A stretch of 64,000 nt of DNA from Sphingomonas sp. HDW15A (GTDB lineage: Bacteria; Pseudomonadota; Alphaproteobacteria; Sphingomonadales; Sphingomonadaceae). The position numbers and the translations under genes are program-made. The stretch is from contig NZ_CP049870.1 of assembly GCF_011301715.1 (NCBI RefSeq), positions 1,426,001 through 1,490,000 on the forward strand, given 5' to 3'. The notes below the pieces were generated by a model. That model was not told the origin of the DNA. It searched no databases and saw nothing but the letters and a program-made list of their open reading frames with translations. Below are positions 44,145 through 53,059 of the stretch, one piece after another. The stretch's first letter is position 1, and the number at the start of each line of letters is the position of its first letter.

Positions 44145-44173
44145 GGGCGCCGGCTGCTTTTTAACCGGCGCCC
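44145..44173. promoter_or_regulatory. Intercistronic hairpin between dnaK and dnaJ
   Basis: GGGCGCCGG (44145-44153) pairs perfectly with CCGGCGCCC (44165-44173) around an 11-nt loop. There is no T run after the stem on the dnaJ-reading strand, so it is unlikely to be a full terminator. Partial termination or mRNA processing that sets a lower DnaJ than DnaK level is a plausible role. Confidence 0.6.
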
Positions 44174-44185
44174 TTGCGACCATGA

Positions 44186-46113
44186 TCATCCCTTGTTCTC
44201 GTCGTCGACCTCTGAGAATTCGGCGTCAACGACATCCTCTTCCGCAGGTTTGGCTTCCGCTTCCGCGGATGCTTCACCCTGAGGCGCGGCTTCAGCCTGT
44301 TGGGCTTCGTACATCGCCTGGCCAAGCTTCATCGCCGACTGTGCGAGGGCATTGGTCTTGGCAGTGATCACCTCAGGATCGCCGCCCTCGAGCGCGGTCT
44401 TCACCTCGGCGATCGCGCCCTCAATCTCGCTCTTCACTTCGGCCGAAACCTTGTCGCCATGTTCGGCGAGCTGCTTTTCGGTCGAGTGGACGAGGCTTTC
44501 CGCTTGATTCTTGGCTTCCGCCCCGGCTCGGCGCTTTTTGTCTTCCTCGGCGAACTGCTCCGCTTCCTTGACCATATTCTCGATATCGGAATCCGAAAGA
44601 CCGCCCGACGCCTGGATGCGGATCTGCTGCTCCTTGCCGGTGCCCTTGTCCTTCGCGGAGACGTTGACAATTCCGTTGGCGTCGATGTCGAACGTGACCT
44701 CGATCTGGGCACACCGCGCGGCGCAGGCGGAATTCCGACCAGGTCGAACTGCCCGAGCATCTTGTTGTCGGCCGCCATCTCGCGCTCGCCCTGGAACACG
44801 CGGATGGTCACCGCATTCTGGTTGTCGTCCGCGGTCGAGAAGGTTTGGCTCTTCTTGGTCGGAATCGTCGTGTTGCGATCGATCATCCGCGTGAAGACAC
44901 CGCCCAGAGTCTCGATGCCGAGCGAAAGCGGCGTGACGTCCAGCAGCAGAACGTCCTTGACGTCGCCCTGAAGCACGCCCGCCTGGATGGCGGCGCCCAT
45001 GGCCACGACTTCGTCCGGATTGACGCCGACATGCGGCTCCTTGCCGAAGAAATCCTTCACGACTTCGCGCACGCGCGGCATGCGGGTCATGCCGCCGACC
45101 AGCACGACGTCGTCGATCGCCTTGGCGTCGATTCCAGCGTCCTTGAGCGCCTTCTTGCAAGGATCAAGCGTACGATTGATCAGCTCCGCGACCAGCTTCT
45201 CGAGGTCAGCGCGGCTGATCGTCTCGACGAGGTGGAGCGGCGTCGTCGCGCCGCCTTCCATGCGCGCGGTGATGAACGGCTGATTGATCTCCGTGGTCTG
45301 CGCGCTCGACAGCTCGATCTTGGCCTTCTCTGCGGCTTCCTTGAGCCGCTGAAGCGCAAGGCGGTCAGTGCGAAGGTCGATGCCTTCCTTCGCCTTGAAC
45401 TTGTCGGCGAGATATTCGACGATCTTGGCGTCGAAATCCTCACCGCCGAGGAAGGTGTCGCCATTGGTCGACTTCACCTCGAACACGCCGTCGCCAATCT
45501 CGAGGATCGAAATGTCGAACGTGCCGCCGCCAAGGTCGTAGACAGCGATGGTCTTGCCGTCGTTCTTCTCGAGACCGTAGGACAGCGCTGCCGCCGTCGG
45601 TTCGTTGATGATGCGCAGCACTTCAAGGCCGGCAATCTGGCCGGCGTCCTTGGTCGCCTGGCGCTGCGCGTCGTTGAAGTAAGCGGGAACGGTAATTACC
45701 GCTTGGGTGACCGTCTCGCCGAGATAGGCCTCGGCGGTTTCCTTCATCTTCTGAAGAATGAAAGCACTGATCTGCGACGGCGAATAATCCTTGCCTCCCG
45801 CCTGGACCCAGGCGTCACCGTTCGTGCCCTTGACGATCTTGTAGGGCACCAGCTCGGTGTCCTTCTTGGTGATCGGGTCGTCGAACCGGCGGCCGATAAG
45901 CCGCTTCACAGCGAAAATCGTGTTGTCGGGATTGGTCACGGCCTGGCGCTTCGCGGGCTGGCCGATGAGGCGCTCGCCGTCCTTCGTGAAGGCGACCACC
46001 GACGGCGTGGTGCGGGCACCCTCGCTGTTCTCGATCACCTTGGGCTTGCCACCTTCCATCACGGCGACGCAGCTGTTGGTGGTCCCAAGATCGATACCGA
46101 TCACTTTGGCCAT
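44186..46113 (-). CDS. dnaK: Chaperone protein DnaK (frameshifted)
   Basis: 642 residues after restoring one base; ATG at 46113 gives [20 protein letters not shown]. As written, the frame from 46113 is good until [16 protein letters not shown] at about residue 470, then derails; the correct continuation [20 protein letters not shown] lies one frame over and runs to the stop at 44186. The missing base lies in the G run 44707-44709. The ATPase domain has IDLGTTNS, the connecting [13 protein letters not shown] and [10 protein letters not shown]; the substrate domain and acidic C-terminus ([18 protein letters not shown]) are normal. DnaK is essential in most relatives, so a real lesion is unlikely; this points to sequence error. 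Confidence 0.94.
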
Positions 46114-46182
46114 AATGATTCCTCTTCTTGCTGCCCCGGACGCGTCGCAACGCATCCGAAATATCTTCATCGTTACGCGGCG

Positions 46183-46210
46183 ATATAGGTGGCGCTTTTT
46201 GGGCGACAAG
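46183..46210 (-). promoter_or_regulatory. RpoH (sigma-32)-type heat-shock promoter of dnaK
   Basis: On the reverse strand CTTG (46210-46207) is followed after 17 nt by CCTATAT (46189-46183), about 70 bp upstream of the dnaK ATG. This matches the alphaproteobacterial RpoH consensus (CTTG, 17-18 nt, CYTATNT). Position and gene identity make it a strong prediction; the start site itself has not been mapped. Confidence 0.8.
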
Positions 46211-46232
46211 GGTTTGCACTCAGGCGATATTC

Positions 46233-47282
46233 ATGGCCAGCGATTGGCATAATCTTAACCATGAAACGCTATTTGCCCCCGCCATGGAGCACCGGAACGA
46301 TCGCCGCCCTGTCAGTTCAAACGCCGCTGCCTGGGCGTTTCTGCTTTTCCTCACCATTTGCCTCGGGTTGGTCGAACTGGCCGATCCTGTGCCCATCACG
46401 CTGCGCGGTATCCTGCCACTGACGCTGTCCTGCGGCACCTTGTGGGGCGTCGCTTATTATTACCGGCATATTCGACCCGTCGAAAAATTCGCGGAGATGT
46501 GCATTTCCTTAAGCCAAGTGCTCCTCTTCAGCGCCGTTGGAATCGTATTGTCCTACCTTGCCGCGCGAACCAATGCGCCTTTGTGGGATGAGACGTTCGT
46601 GCGCTGGGATTTGGCCTTGGGTTTCGACTGGATGGCGGCCATGCGGCTCGTCGACCAAAGCAAGGTGGCCGTCGTCGTCCTCTACGTCGCTTACGGGTCA
46701 CTGATCCCGCAGATCGTCTTTCTCGTATGTGCGCTGGGATTCATGCAGAAGCTCGAAGACCTGCGGACCGTCATGCTCGCGGCGATGCTGTGCGGCGCCG
46801 TCTGCATCTTCATTTCTGCGTTCATGCCGGCGGTCGCTTATCCGATCCACTACGGTATCACGCCAACTACGTTCGAGAACGTCGTGCCTTGGGCGGGCTT
46901 CATCAAGCTTGGCGATTTCATGTCGCTGCGTGACGGGACAATTGCCCGCTTGGATTTCGCAAACATGCAGGGGCTGATCACCTTCCCCAGCTATCATGCC
47001 GGCCTGTCGGCAGTGACCTTCTGGGGTTTTTACCGCACCGGGATCAACTGGCTGCGACTTCCCGGCATGACGCTCGCCTTCCTGACGATCGTGTCGACCC
47101 CGATCGACGGCGGCCACTACTTGGTCGACGTGATCGCCGGCATTGCCGTGACTATCGTTGCGCTGTTCGCAGCGCGACGGATGATCCGTTGGGACCCTCA
47201 TTCGAGGGGCTTACGGCATTGCCATCCCGCCGTTCACGTGAAGCGTCTGCCCGGTAACATATCCGGCCTCGTCGGAGGCTAA
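46233..47282 (+). CDS. PAP2-superfamily membrane phosphatase/phosphotransferase
   Basis: About 349 residues from ATG at 46233 (ATG at 46284 is an alternative). Six hydrophobic helices. PAP2 catalytic motifs are intact: LITFPSYHAGLSAV (His) and VSTPIDGGHYLVDVIAG (His and Asp). It resembles the inositolphosphotransferase/Aur1-like branch, which moves phosphate or phospho-head groups on lipids; the substrate is unknown. The C-terminal 72 nt overlap the convergent fabG gene, with a basic Ser/Arg-rich tail that is probably not conserved. It is divergent from dnaK with the heat-shock promoter between. Confidence 0.78.
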   Translation: MASDWHNLNHETLFAPAMEHRNDRRPVSSNAAAWAFLLFLTICLGLVELADPVPITLRGILPLTLSCGTLWGVAYYYRHIRPVEKFAEMCISLSQVLLFSAVGIVLSYLAARTNAPLWDETFVRWDLALGFDWMAAMRLVDQSKVAVVVLYVAYGSLIPQIVFLVCALGFMQKLEDLRTVMLAAMLCGAVCIFISAFMPAVAYPIHYGITPTTFENVVPWAGFIKLGDFMSLRDGTIARLDFANMQGLITFPSYHAGLSAVTFWGFYRTGINWLRLPGMTLAFLTIVSTPIDGGHYLVDVIAGIAVTIVALFAARRMIRWDPHSRGLRHCHPAVHVKRLPGNISGLVGG

Positions 47283-47954
47283 ATAGACAACCGCAGCACC
47301 GATATCCTCGCCTTTCCCCATCGCCCCTGCCGGTATCTTGCCGAGAATCGCTTCGCGCTGCGCATCGTTGAGCGCGTCGGTCATGGCCGAGATCATGAAG
47401 CCCGGAGCGATGCAGTTGACGGTAATCCCGCGGCTTGCGACCTCCTGGGCAAAGCTTTTCGACATGCCGATGAGGCCAGCCTTCGATGCGACGTAATTCG
47501 CTTGGCCAGGGTTGCCGGTCACACCGACGACGGATGTGATGTTGATGATCCGCCCGCGGCGCGCCTTCATCATCGGCTTCATCGCGGCGCGCATTAGACG
47601 AAATGCCGCTTCCAGGTTGACGGTAATGACCTGCTGAAAGTCCTCGTCCTTCATCCGCATCGCAAGGTTGTCGCGAGTGATGCCGGCATTGTTGACGAGA
47701 ATGTCGATCTTGCCGCCGAGCGCTTCGACCGCTTGCGGGACGAGCTGGTCCACCGACGCCGTGTCCGAGAGATTGCAGACCAGCGGGATCGCCTTGCTTC
47801 CGAAACCGCTGGCAAATTCCTTGAGCTTCGCCTCGTTGGAGCCGGAAACGGCGACAGTCGCACCCTGGTCGATGAGCGCCTTGACGATAGCCGAGCCAAG
47901 CCCGCCGCTCGCGCCCGTCACAAGCGCGGTCTTTCCCGAAAGGTCGAACATCAT
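47211..47954 (-). CDS. fabG: 3-oxoacyl-[acyl-carrier-protein] reductase
   Basis: 247 residues. SDR cofactor motif TGASGGLGSAIVKALI, NNAGITRDN at about 88-96, the active-site Ser in NITSVVGVTG and YVASK (Tyr and Lys), and C-terminal GYVTGQTLHVNGGM, all typical FabG. It reduces 3-ketoacyl-ACP with NADPH in fatty acid elongation. The ATG overlaps the fabD stop (ATGA). No acpP or fabF follows; the next gene is the convergent PAP2 gene, so the fab cluster is split here. Confidence 0.94.
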   Translation of the reverse strand: MMFDLSGKTALVTGASGGLGSAIVKALIDQGATVAVSGSNEAKLKEFASGFGSKAIPLVCNLSDTASVDQLVPQAVEALGGKIDILVNNAGITRDNLAMRMKDEDFQQVITVNLEAAFRLMRAAMKPMMKARRGRIINITSVVGVTGNPGQANYVASKAGLIGMSKSFAQEVASRGITVNCIAPGFMISAMTDALNDAQREAILGKIPAGAMGKGEDIGAAVVYLASDEAGYVTGQTLHVNGGMAMP

Positions 47955-48889
47955 GCGAGCTCCTTGGCGATGGCTTCAATATCCTCAATGGTCACGACGC
48001 TGACGACTTTGGCTTCGGGCGAAATCCGCTTGACCATTGGCCCAAGCACTTTGCCGCCAAGCTCGACGAATTCCGACACGCCCTCGGCCGTCATGTTGGC
48101 GATGCTTTCGCGCCACCGAACCATGCCGGTCACTTGCTGGACAAGCTGATCGCGGATGGTATCCGGATCGGCCGTCGCTGCAGCGGTAACGTTGGCGTAG
48201 AGCGACACTGCCGGAGTGGCGAGGTCGACCATGCACAGCGCCTCGGCCATGGCATCGGCGGCGGGCTGCATCAGCGAACAATGGAACGGCGCGCTTACCG
48301 GAAGGGCGAGCGCCCGCTTGGCACCCATGTCCTTGGCCAGCGCGATGGCGCGATCGATGGCGCCCTTATGGCCGGAAATGACGACCTGCGACGGGTCATT
48401 GTCATTCGCAACCTCGCAGACTTCGCCCTCGGCGGCAGTTGCGGCAATGCGTTGCGCAAGGTCGAGGTCGGCGCCAAGCAGGGCGGCCATCGCGCCCTCG
48501 CCCACCGGCACGGCGCGCTGCATCGCCTGACCGCGCAGTTTCAGCAGCCTGGCGGTGGTCGCAAGATCGAACGTGCCAGCCGCGGCAAGCGCGCTATATT
48601 CGCCAAGGCTGTGCCCGGCGACGAACTGCACCGCTTTCTCAAGATCGACTCCGCCATCCTGGGTCAGGACTAGAAAAACGGCGAGCGCGTTAGCCATGAT
48701 CGCCGGCTGGGCGTTCTCCGTCAGCTTAAGGTCGTCCTCAGGTCCTTCGATCATCAGCCGGAAAAGATGCTGACCCAGCGCCTCGTCGACCTCGCCGAAG
48801 ACCTCGCGGGCGACGGCGCTCGCGTCGGCCAGAGCCTTGCCCATTCCGACCGACTGGCTGCCTTGTCCGGGGAAAAGAAACGCGCGCAT
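47951..48889 (-). CDS. fabD: Malonyl-CoA-ACP transacylase
   Basis: 312 residues. N-terminal FLFPGQGSQSVGMGKALADA, the nucleophile Ser in GHSLGEYSALAAAG (about residue 93) and the catalytic His in VSAPFHCSLMQPA (about 203) fit FabD. It loads malonyl groups onto ACP. Followed by fabG with overlapping start/stop; divergent from the APC permease gene. Confidence 0.94.
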   Translation of the reverse strand: MRAFLFPGQGSQSVGMGKALADASAVAREVFGEVDEALGQHLFRLMIEGPEDDLKLTENAQPAIMANALAVFLVLTQDGGVDLEKAVQFVAGHSLGEYSALAAAGTFDLATTARLLKLRGQAMQRAVPVGEGAMAALLGADLDLAQRIAATAAEGEVCEVANDNDPSQVVISGHKGAIDRAIALAKDMGAKRALALPVSAPFHCSLMQPAADAMAEALCMVDLATPAVSLYANVTAAATADPDTIRDQLVQQVTGMVRWRESIANMTAEGVSEFVELGGKVLGPMVKRISPEAKVVSVVTIEDIEAIAKELA

Positions 48890-48969
48890 GAAAGTCCCTG
48901 TTGCTATACGGTTCGGCGCGCGGACTAGGCCGACGACCGGTCATTGCCAAGTCCCGGGGGGAGCCATCG

Positions 48970-50285
48970 ATGGGTGAACGCGGTGCACCGCAATTGCTGG
49001 GCCCCTGGATGACCGCAGCACTGGTCGTCGGGGGATCATCGGCTCCGGCATATTTATGCTCCCGGTTGCGCTTGCTCCGCTCGGCCCCAATGCGATCGCC
49101 GGCTGGTTGGTGAGCGGCCTCGGCGCCTTGTGCATCGCCTTCGCCTTGTCGCGACTGGTCACCGCCGACGGCGAAGGTTTGCAGGCCTATATAGAGCGCG
49201 GTTTCGGGCCGCTGGCAGGTTTTATCGTCGCTTGGTGCTTCCTGGTTTCGACCTGGGCGGCGAATGCGGCCCTGGCCATTGCTGCCGCCTCGGCGACATC
49301 CCGCGTCGTTCCGCTCGTCGCGGGTTCGGGCAGGGTTGCACTGCTGGCGGTGGGGTTCATCGTCTTTCTCACAGCCGTCAACGCCGCCGGGGCGCGTGCC
49401 ATGGGAAGGCTGGCGGTGGTGACGACCTTGCTGAAGTTGCTGCCGCTGCTGGCGGTCATTGCACTTGCGGCGATTGGCGGGGCTCAAGGCCGCTCCTTCG
49501 AGCCCCTGGCGCCAGAACCGCTATCGATCGACAATATCTCGCTCGCGGTGGCGCTGACCCTGTTCGCCCTGACGGGTTTCGAAAATGCATTGGCGCCGGT
49601 CGGCAAGATCCGCGACCCCGCGCGCAACATTCCACGGGCGATGGTCGCGGGCACGGCTTTCGTCGCCATGCTCTACCTGCTTTCAAGCACGTCCGTGCTG
49701 CTCCTCCTTCCCCTCGCCCAGACGGCGTCATCGGCGGCCCCGTTCGCGGATGCACTAGTGTCAGAGTGGGGCGAAAGCGCCGCCATCCTCGCCGCATTGG
49801 GCATGGCCATCGCAGCATTTGGTGCGCTCAATGGCGGCATCATGGTTGCCGGGGAAGCGGGCTACGCATTGGCTCTTCGCGGCGACCTGCCCTCGCCTTT
49901 GTCGCGAACCCGGCCGCCGAACACGCCGGTTGTGAGTCAACTGGTTTCGTCCGGGATCGTAATCCTGCTGGTGTTCTTCAACAGCAGCCGAACCACGGCG
50001 GGCCTGTTTCAGTTCGTCATCCTGCTCTCGACCGTCGCTGTGCTGGTTGTCTACCTGGTCGGGTCGCTGGAGGCGCTGAGGCTGCGCCAGTCGCCGCTCG
50101 CAACGATTCCCATCGTCGTCGGAATCGGCTTTGCGCTATTCGCTTTCTACGGGTCCGGGCTTGAGGCCAACCTGTGGGGCCTGGCACTCCTGGTTGGCGG
50201 GCTAGTCATCCGCACGCTGATGCATCGATTCAATGCGCCCGCGGCCAGTTCGCCGGAGGTCGCTCGAGCCGCGCTTCGGGAATGA
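48970..50285 (+). CDS. APC-superfamily amino acid permease (frameshifted)
   Basis: The start MGERGAPQLLGPWMTAALVV is in one frame (ATG at 48970) and the rest (GIIGSGIFMLPVALAPLGPN onward) in another. One base is missing in the G run 49030-49034; restoring it gives 438 residues and the APC signature GGIIGSGIFMLP. About 12 membrane helices are visible, with the amphipathic ALTLFALTGFENALAPVGKI around helix 6. It imports or exchanges an amino acid or amine; the substrate is not visible. The C-terminus overlaps the convergent Rieske gene by 56 bp. Confidence 0.85.
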
Positions 50286-51393
50286 AGGCGCGAAGCTTGG
50301 CGGTAAAATTGCGAAGGCAGACTTCGCTTTTTCCGAGCGGGCCAGGTGTGAAGCTGTCGCTTTCCATCCCGCGCTGAACCCGCGAGATCAGCGCCGTGTC
50401 CTCAAGGTTGACGCGGCGGTTGATCCGCCAGTTGAGATAGCGTGCTGCGCGCATCTCTCGCCGCGGGTCGGGCAACGCGTAGCTGATCTCGCGAATGACA
50501 CTGGTCGTCGGCCCGGTCGGGATCCACTGCATGAAGTCGACCTGGTCTGGATAGATGTCGAAGGCCACGCACGGGAATAGCTTGAAATAGAGCCATTTGC
50601 GTCGGTGACTCTCGGGTAGGTGCAACGCGGCCGGCAGCAGTGATTGATAGGCCCGCTCGCTAGGAGCCTCTGAAGGATCGTCGCGAAGGTCCCCTTCCAT
50701 CTTGTCGACCCACTCGCGCGCCTCGATTCTGTAGCTGCGCCCGAACAGGCGTGTGAGTCCGGGATGGCCAACGGGTATGTGCAGATGGTCGCTGTAATTG
50801 TCGGCAATCGTCTTCCAGTTGAGGTTGCGCGGCCGAAGCGTCACCCGGCCGATCGCGCGCAATCCCTCTAAGCGGTATGGGGCGATTTCCGCGTCGTAGG
50901 GCGCCATCATCTCGGCTACGCTCGGTAAGCCGTCCTCCAACCGGACGAAAAGGAATCCGCGCCATTCCTCCAGCACGACGGGCTTCAAGCCGAGCTTCCC
51001 CGGTTCCAATCCCGGATAGTCCTGGCGGTGGGGAACACCGGCCAGCTGACCCTGCCGGTCGTAACTCCACGCATGATAGGGGCAGGTCAGGACTCGCGCG
51101 CACCCTTCGTTCCCGTCCAAGATCCGCGACCCGCGATGGCGACAGACGTTGTGGAACGCCCGTACCTTCCCGTCGTCCCCGCGAATGACGATGATGCTCT
51201 CGCCCAAGTAATCGAAGCTCTGCCAGTCGCCCGGCTCCGCGATGTCACTGGTGTGACAGGCGATCTGCGGGCTTGCGCGAAGGAAAGCCGCTTTTTCGGC
51301 TTCGAAGAAATGCGGGTCATGATAGACCCAGCCGGGTAGCCCGAGATCGGCCAGCGCGTCCGGATTTAGGGGCTTGCCAAACATCTCATTCAT
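50230..51393 (-). CDS. Rieske aromatic ring-hydroxylating oxygenase alpha subunit
   Basis: 387 residues from ATG at 51393. The Rieske [2Fe-2S] ligands are in CRHRGSRILDG and CPYHAWSYDRQG. The mononuclear iron site follows the D-x2-H-x4-H pattern: NYSDHLHIPVGHPG. These are oxygenases that hydroxylate or demethylate aromatic or quaternary-amine substrates using a separate reductase; no reductase is adjacent. The substrate is unknown. Confidence 0.9.
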   Translation of the reverse strand: MNEMFGKPLNPDALADLGLPGWVYHDPHFFEAEKAAFLRASPQIACHTSDIAEPGDWQSFDYLGESIIVIRGDDGKVRAFHNVCRHRGSRILDGNEGCARVLTCPYHAWSYDRQGQLAGVPHRQDYPGLEPGKLGLKPVVLEEWRGFLFVRLEDGLPSVAEMMAPYDAEIAPYRLEGLRAIGRVTLRPRNLNWKTIADNYSDHLHIPVGHPGLTRLFGRSYRIEAREWVDKMEGDLRDDPSEAPSERAYQSLLPAALHLPESHRRKWLYFKLFPCVAFDIYPDQVDFMQWIPTGPTTSVIREISYALPDPRREMRAARYLNWRINRRVNLEDTALISRVQRGMESDSFTPGPLGKSEVCLRNFTAKLRAFIPEARLERPPANWPRAH

Positions 51394-51476
51394 GAAGGCG
51401 GCTCTACCACCGGGTCTCCTTTTGCGCAGCAGGATGAATCGCGCTAGAGAACCCGCCGATCGGAGTTGGGCAAGAG

Positions 51477-52307
51477 ATGCCGCTTTATCTCGATATCCAT
51501 CAGGTTCCCGGCGCCAATGCCGAAGACCTGCGCAAGGCCCACGAGGCGGATCTTGCTGTCCAGGCCAAATATGGCGTCGATTATCGCAAATATTGGCATA
51601 ACGAAAAGTGCGGCAAAGTCTTTTGCCTGGTCGAGGCGCCTGACGCCGAAGCCGCACGCAAGGTTCATCTGGAGGCCCATGGCCTCGAGGCCGAGAAAAT
51701 CATCGAGGTCGATCCCGACATGGTCGACGGCTTCCTCGGCGGGACCGACGTAAACGATGCCGGTGCGGCGATACTTCCGGGGATTCCCAGTGCTCGCGAT
51801 ACGGCCGTTCGAAGCGTGATGTTCACCGACGTCGTCGGCTCGACGGAAATGGCTCAGCGGCTGGGCGACGACATCGCGTTCGAGTTGATCTCGATACACG
51901 ATGCGATCGTTCGCGCGGCCGTCAGCGAGTTCAACGGCCGTGTGATCAAACACACGGGCGATGGCATCATGGCGGTGTTCATTTCGCCTGTTCAGACTGT
52001 CAGATCGGCCTGCCGAATCCAGAGCGCCGTACAGGCGATCGAGCCCAGTCCCAGGATTCCAGCCTTCCAGGTCCGCATAGGTGCCGCCGCCGGAGAGCCG
52101 ATCGAGCGGGACAACGACTTCTTCGGCTCGACTGTCAACCTTGCCGCCCGCCTTTGTGCCCATGCCGAGCCTGGCAAGGTGCTCGTCACCAACGGCATCG
52201 CCGAGCTATGCCTGGGTAAGGGCGTGACGTTCGCCGATATGCGCGATGCGGAACTCAAGGGGTTCGACGAACCAATCCGGATGCGCGAGGTCGTCATTAC
52301 CTGCTAG
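51477..52307 (+). CDS. DUF4242 - class III adenylate/guanylate cyclase fusion
   Basis: 276 residues. Residues 1-85 match DUF4242 (a ferredoxin-like fold whose Streptomyces member SCO4226 binds nickel): MPLYLDIHQVPGANAEDLRK, KYWHNEKCGKVFCLVEAPDA, AARKVHLEAHG. Residues about 110-275 are a class III nucleotide cyclase: metal Asp in VMFTDVVGSTEMAQ and the second in HTGDGIMAVF, plus NLAARLCAHAEPGKVLV with the transition-state Arg. It should make cAMP or cGMP; the DUF4242 part may sense a metal or another ligand, which is inference. It is not next to other cyclic-nucleotide genes. A terminator follows. Confidence 0.85.
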   Translation: MPLYLDIHQVPGANAEDLRKAHEADLAVQAKYGVDYRKYWHNEKCGKVFCLVEAPDAEAARKVHLEAHGLEAEKIIEVDPDMVDGFLGGTDVNDAGAAILPGIPSARDTAVRSVMFTDVVGSTEMAQRLGDDIAFELISIHDAIVRAAVSEFNGRVIKHTGDGIMAVFISPVQTVRSACRIQSAVQAIEPSPRIPAFQVRIGAAAGEPIERDNDFFGSTVNLAARLCAHAEPGKVLVTNGIAELCLGKGVTFADMRDAELKGFDEPIRMREVVITC

Positions 52308-52349
52308 AGCCTTGCGTTTTGGCGGCAATTCCATCATAGGCCCGCTCAG

Positions 52350-52382
52350 CCGCCAGGTTCGCCTGGCGGTCTTTTGCTTTTT
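52350..52382 (+). terminator. Rho-independent terminator after the cyclase gene
   Basis: CCGCCAGG (52350-52357) and CCTGGCGG (52362-52369) form a perfect 8-bp stem with a TTCG loop, followed by TCTTTTGCTTTTT. It ends the cyclase transcript before the ribosomal protein genes, which therefore need their own promoter in 52383-52450. Confidence 0.9.
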
Positions 52383-52450
52383 GCGAAGTCAGCCGGAGGG
52401 GCGTGGCCATGGGGGCCCGTCAGCGATCGGCCAAAATAGGTGCATGAGAC

Positions 52451-52819
52451 ATGCCGCTTTACGAGCATGTTTTCCTCGCGCGTCAAGATCTGGCCCAGGC
52501 CCAGGTCGATGCGCTCGCGGAAAACGCCACGAACATCCTGTCGGAAAACGGCGGGAAGGTCGTCAAGACCGAAACTTGGGGCCTCAAGAGCCTCGCTTAC
52601 CGCATCGCCAAGAACCGCAAGGCGCACTTCGTCATGCTCGAAGTCGACGCCCCGGCCGCCGCCGTGGCGGAGCTTGAGCGCCAGACCAGCATCAACGAAG
52701 ACGTCATTCGTTTCATGACGATCCGCGTCGACGCCCACGAAAAGGGCCCGTCGGCCATGATGCGCCGCGCCGAGCGCGACCGCAGCCGTACGCGCCGCGA
52801 CGAAGAAGTGGAGGCTTAA
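52451..52819 (+). CDS. rpsF: 30S ribosomal protein S6
   Basis: 122 residues. [55 protein letters not shown] and [14 protein letters not shown] are typical S6. The C-terminus is extended and basic/acidic ([17 protein letters not shown]). It binds 16S rRNA with S18. First gene of the rpsF-rpsR-rplI operon, 3 bp before rpsR. Confidence 0.97.
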   Translation: MPLYEHVFLARQDLAQAQVDALAENATNILSENGGKVVKTETWGLKSLAYRIAKNRKAHFVMLEVDAPAAAVAELERQTSINEDVIRFMTIRVDAHEKGPSAMMRRAERDRSRTRRDEEVEA

Positions 52820-52822
52820 CCC

Positions 52823-53047
52823 ATGGCTCGCGCATTCTTCCGCCGCCGCAAGTCCTGCCCCTTTTCGGGCAAGGACGCCCCGCGCATCGATTACAAGGAC
52901 GTTCGCCTTCTCCAGGGCTTCGTTTCGGAGCGTGGCAAGATCGTTCCGAGCCGCATCACCGCGGTTTCGGCCAAGAAGCAGCGTGAACTGGCAAAGGCGA
53001 TCAAGCGCGCCCGCCAGATCGGCCTGCTGCCCTACGTCGTGAAGTAA
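52823..53047 (+). CDS. rpsR: 30S ribosomal protein S18
   Basis: 74 residues. Full S18: [60 protein letters not shown]. Pairs with S6 on the 30S platform. Between rpsF (3 bp) and rplI (12 bp). Confidence 0.97.
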   Translation: MARAFFRRRKSCPFSGKDAPRIDYKDVRLLQGFVSERGKIVPSRITAVSAKKQRELAKAIKRARQIGLLPYVVK

Positions 53048-53059
53048 GGAGCAAGGAAC

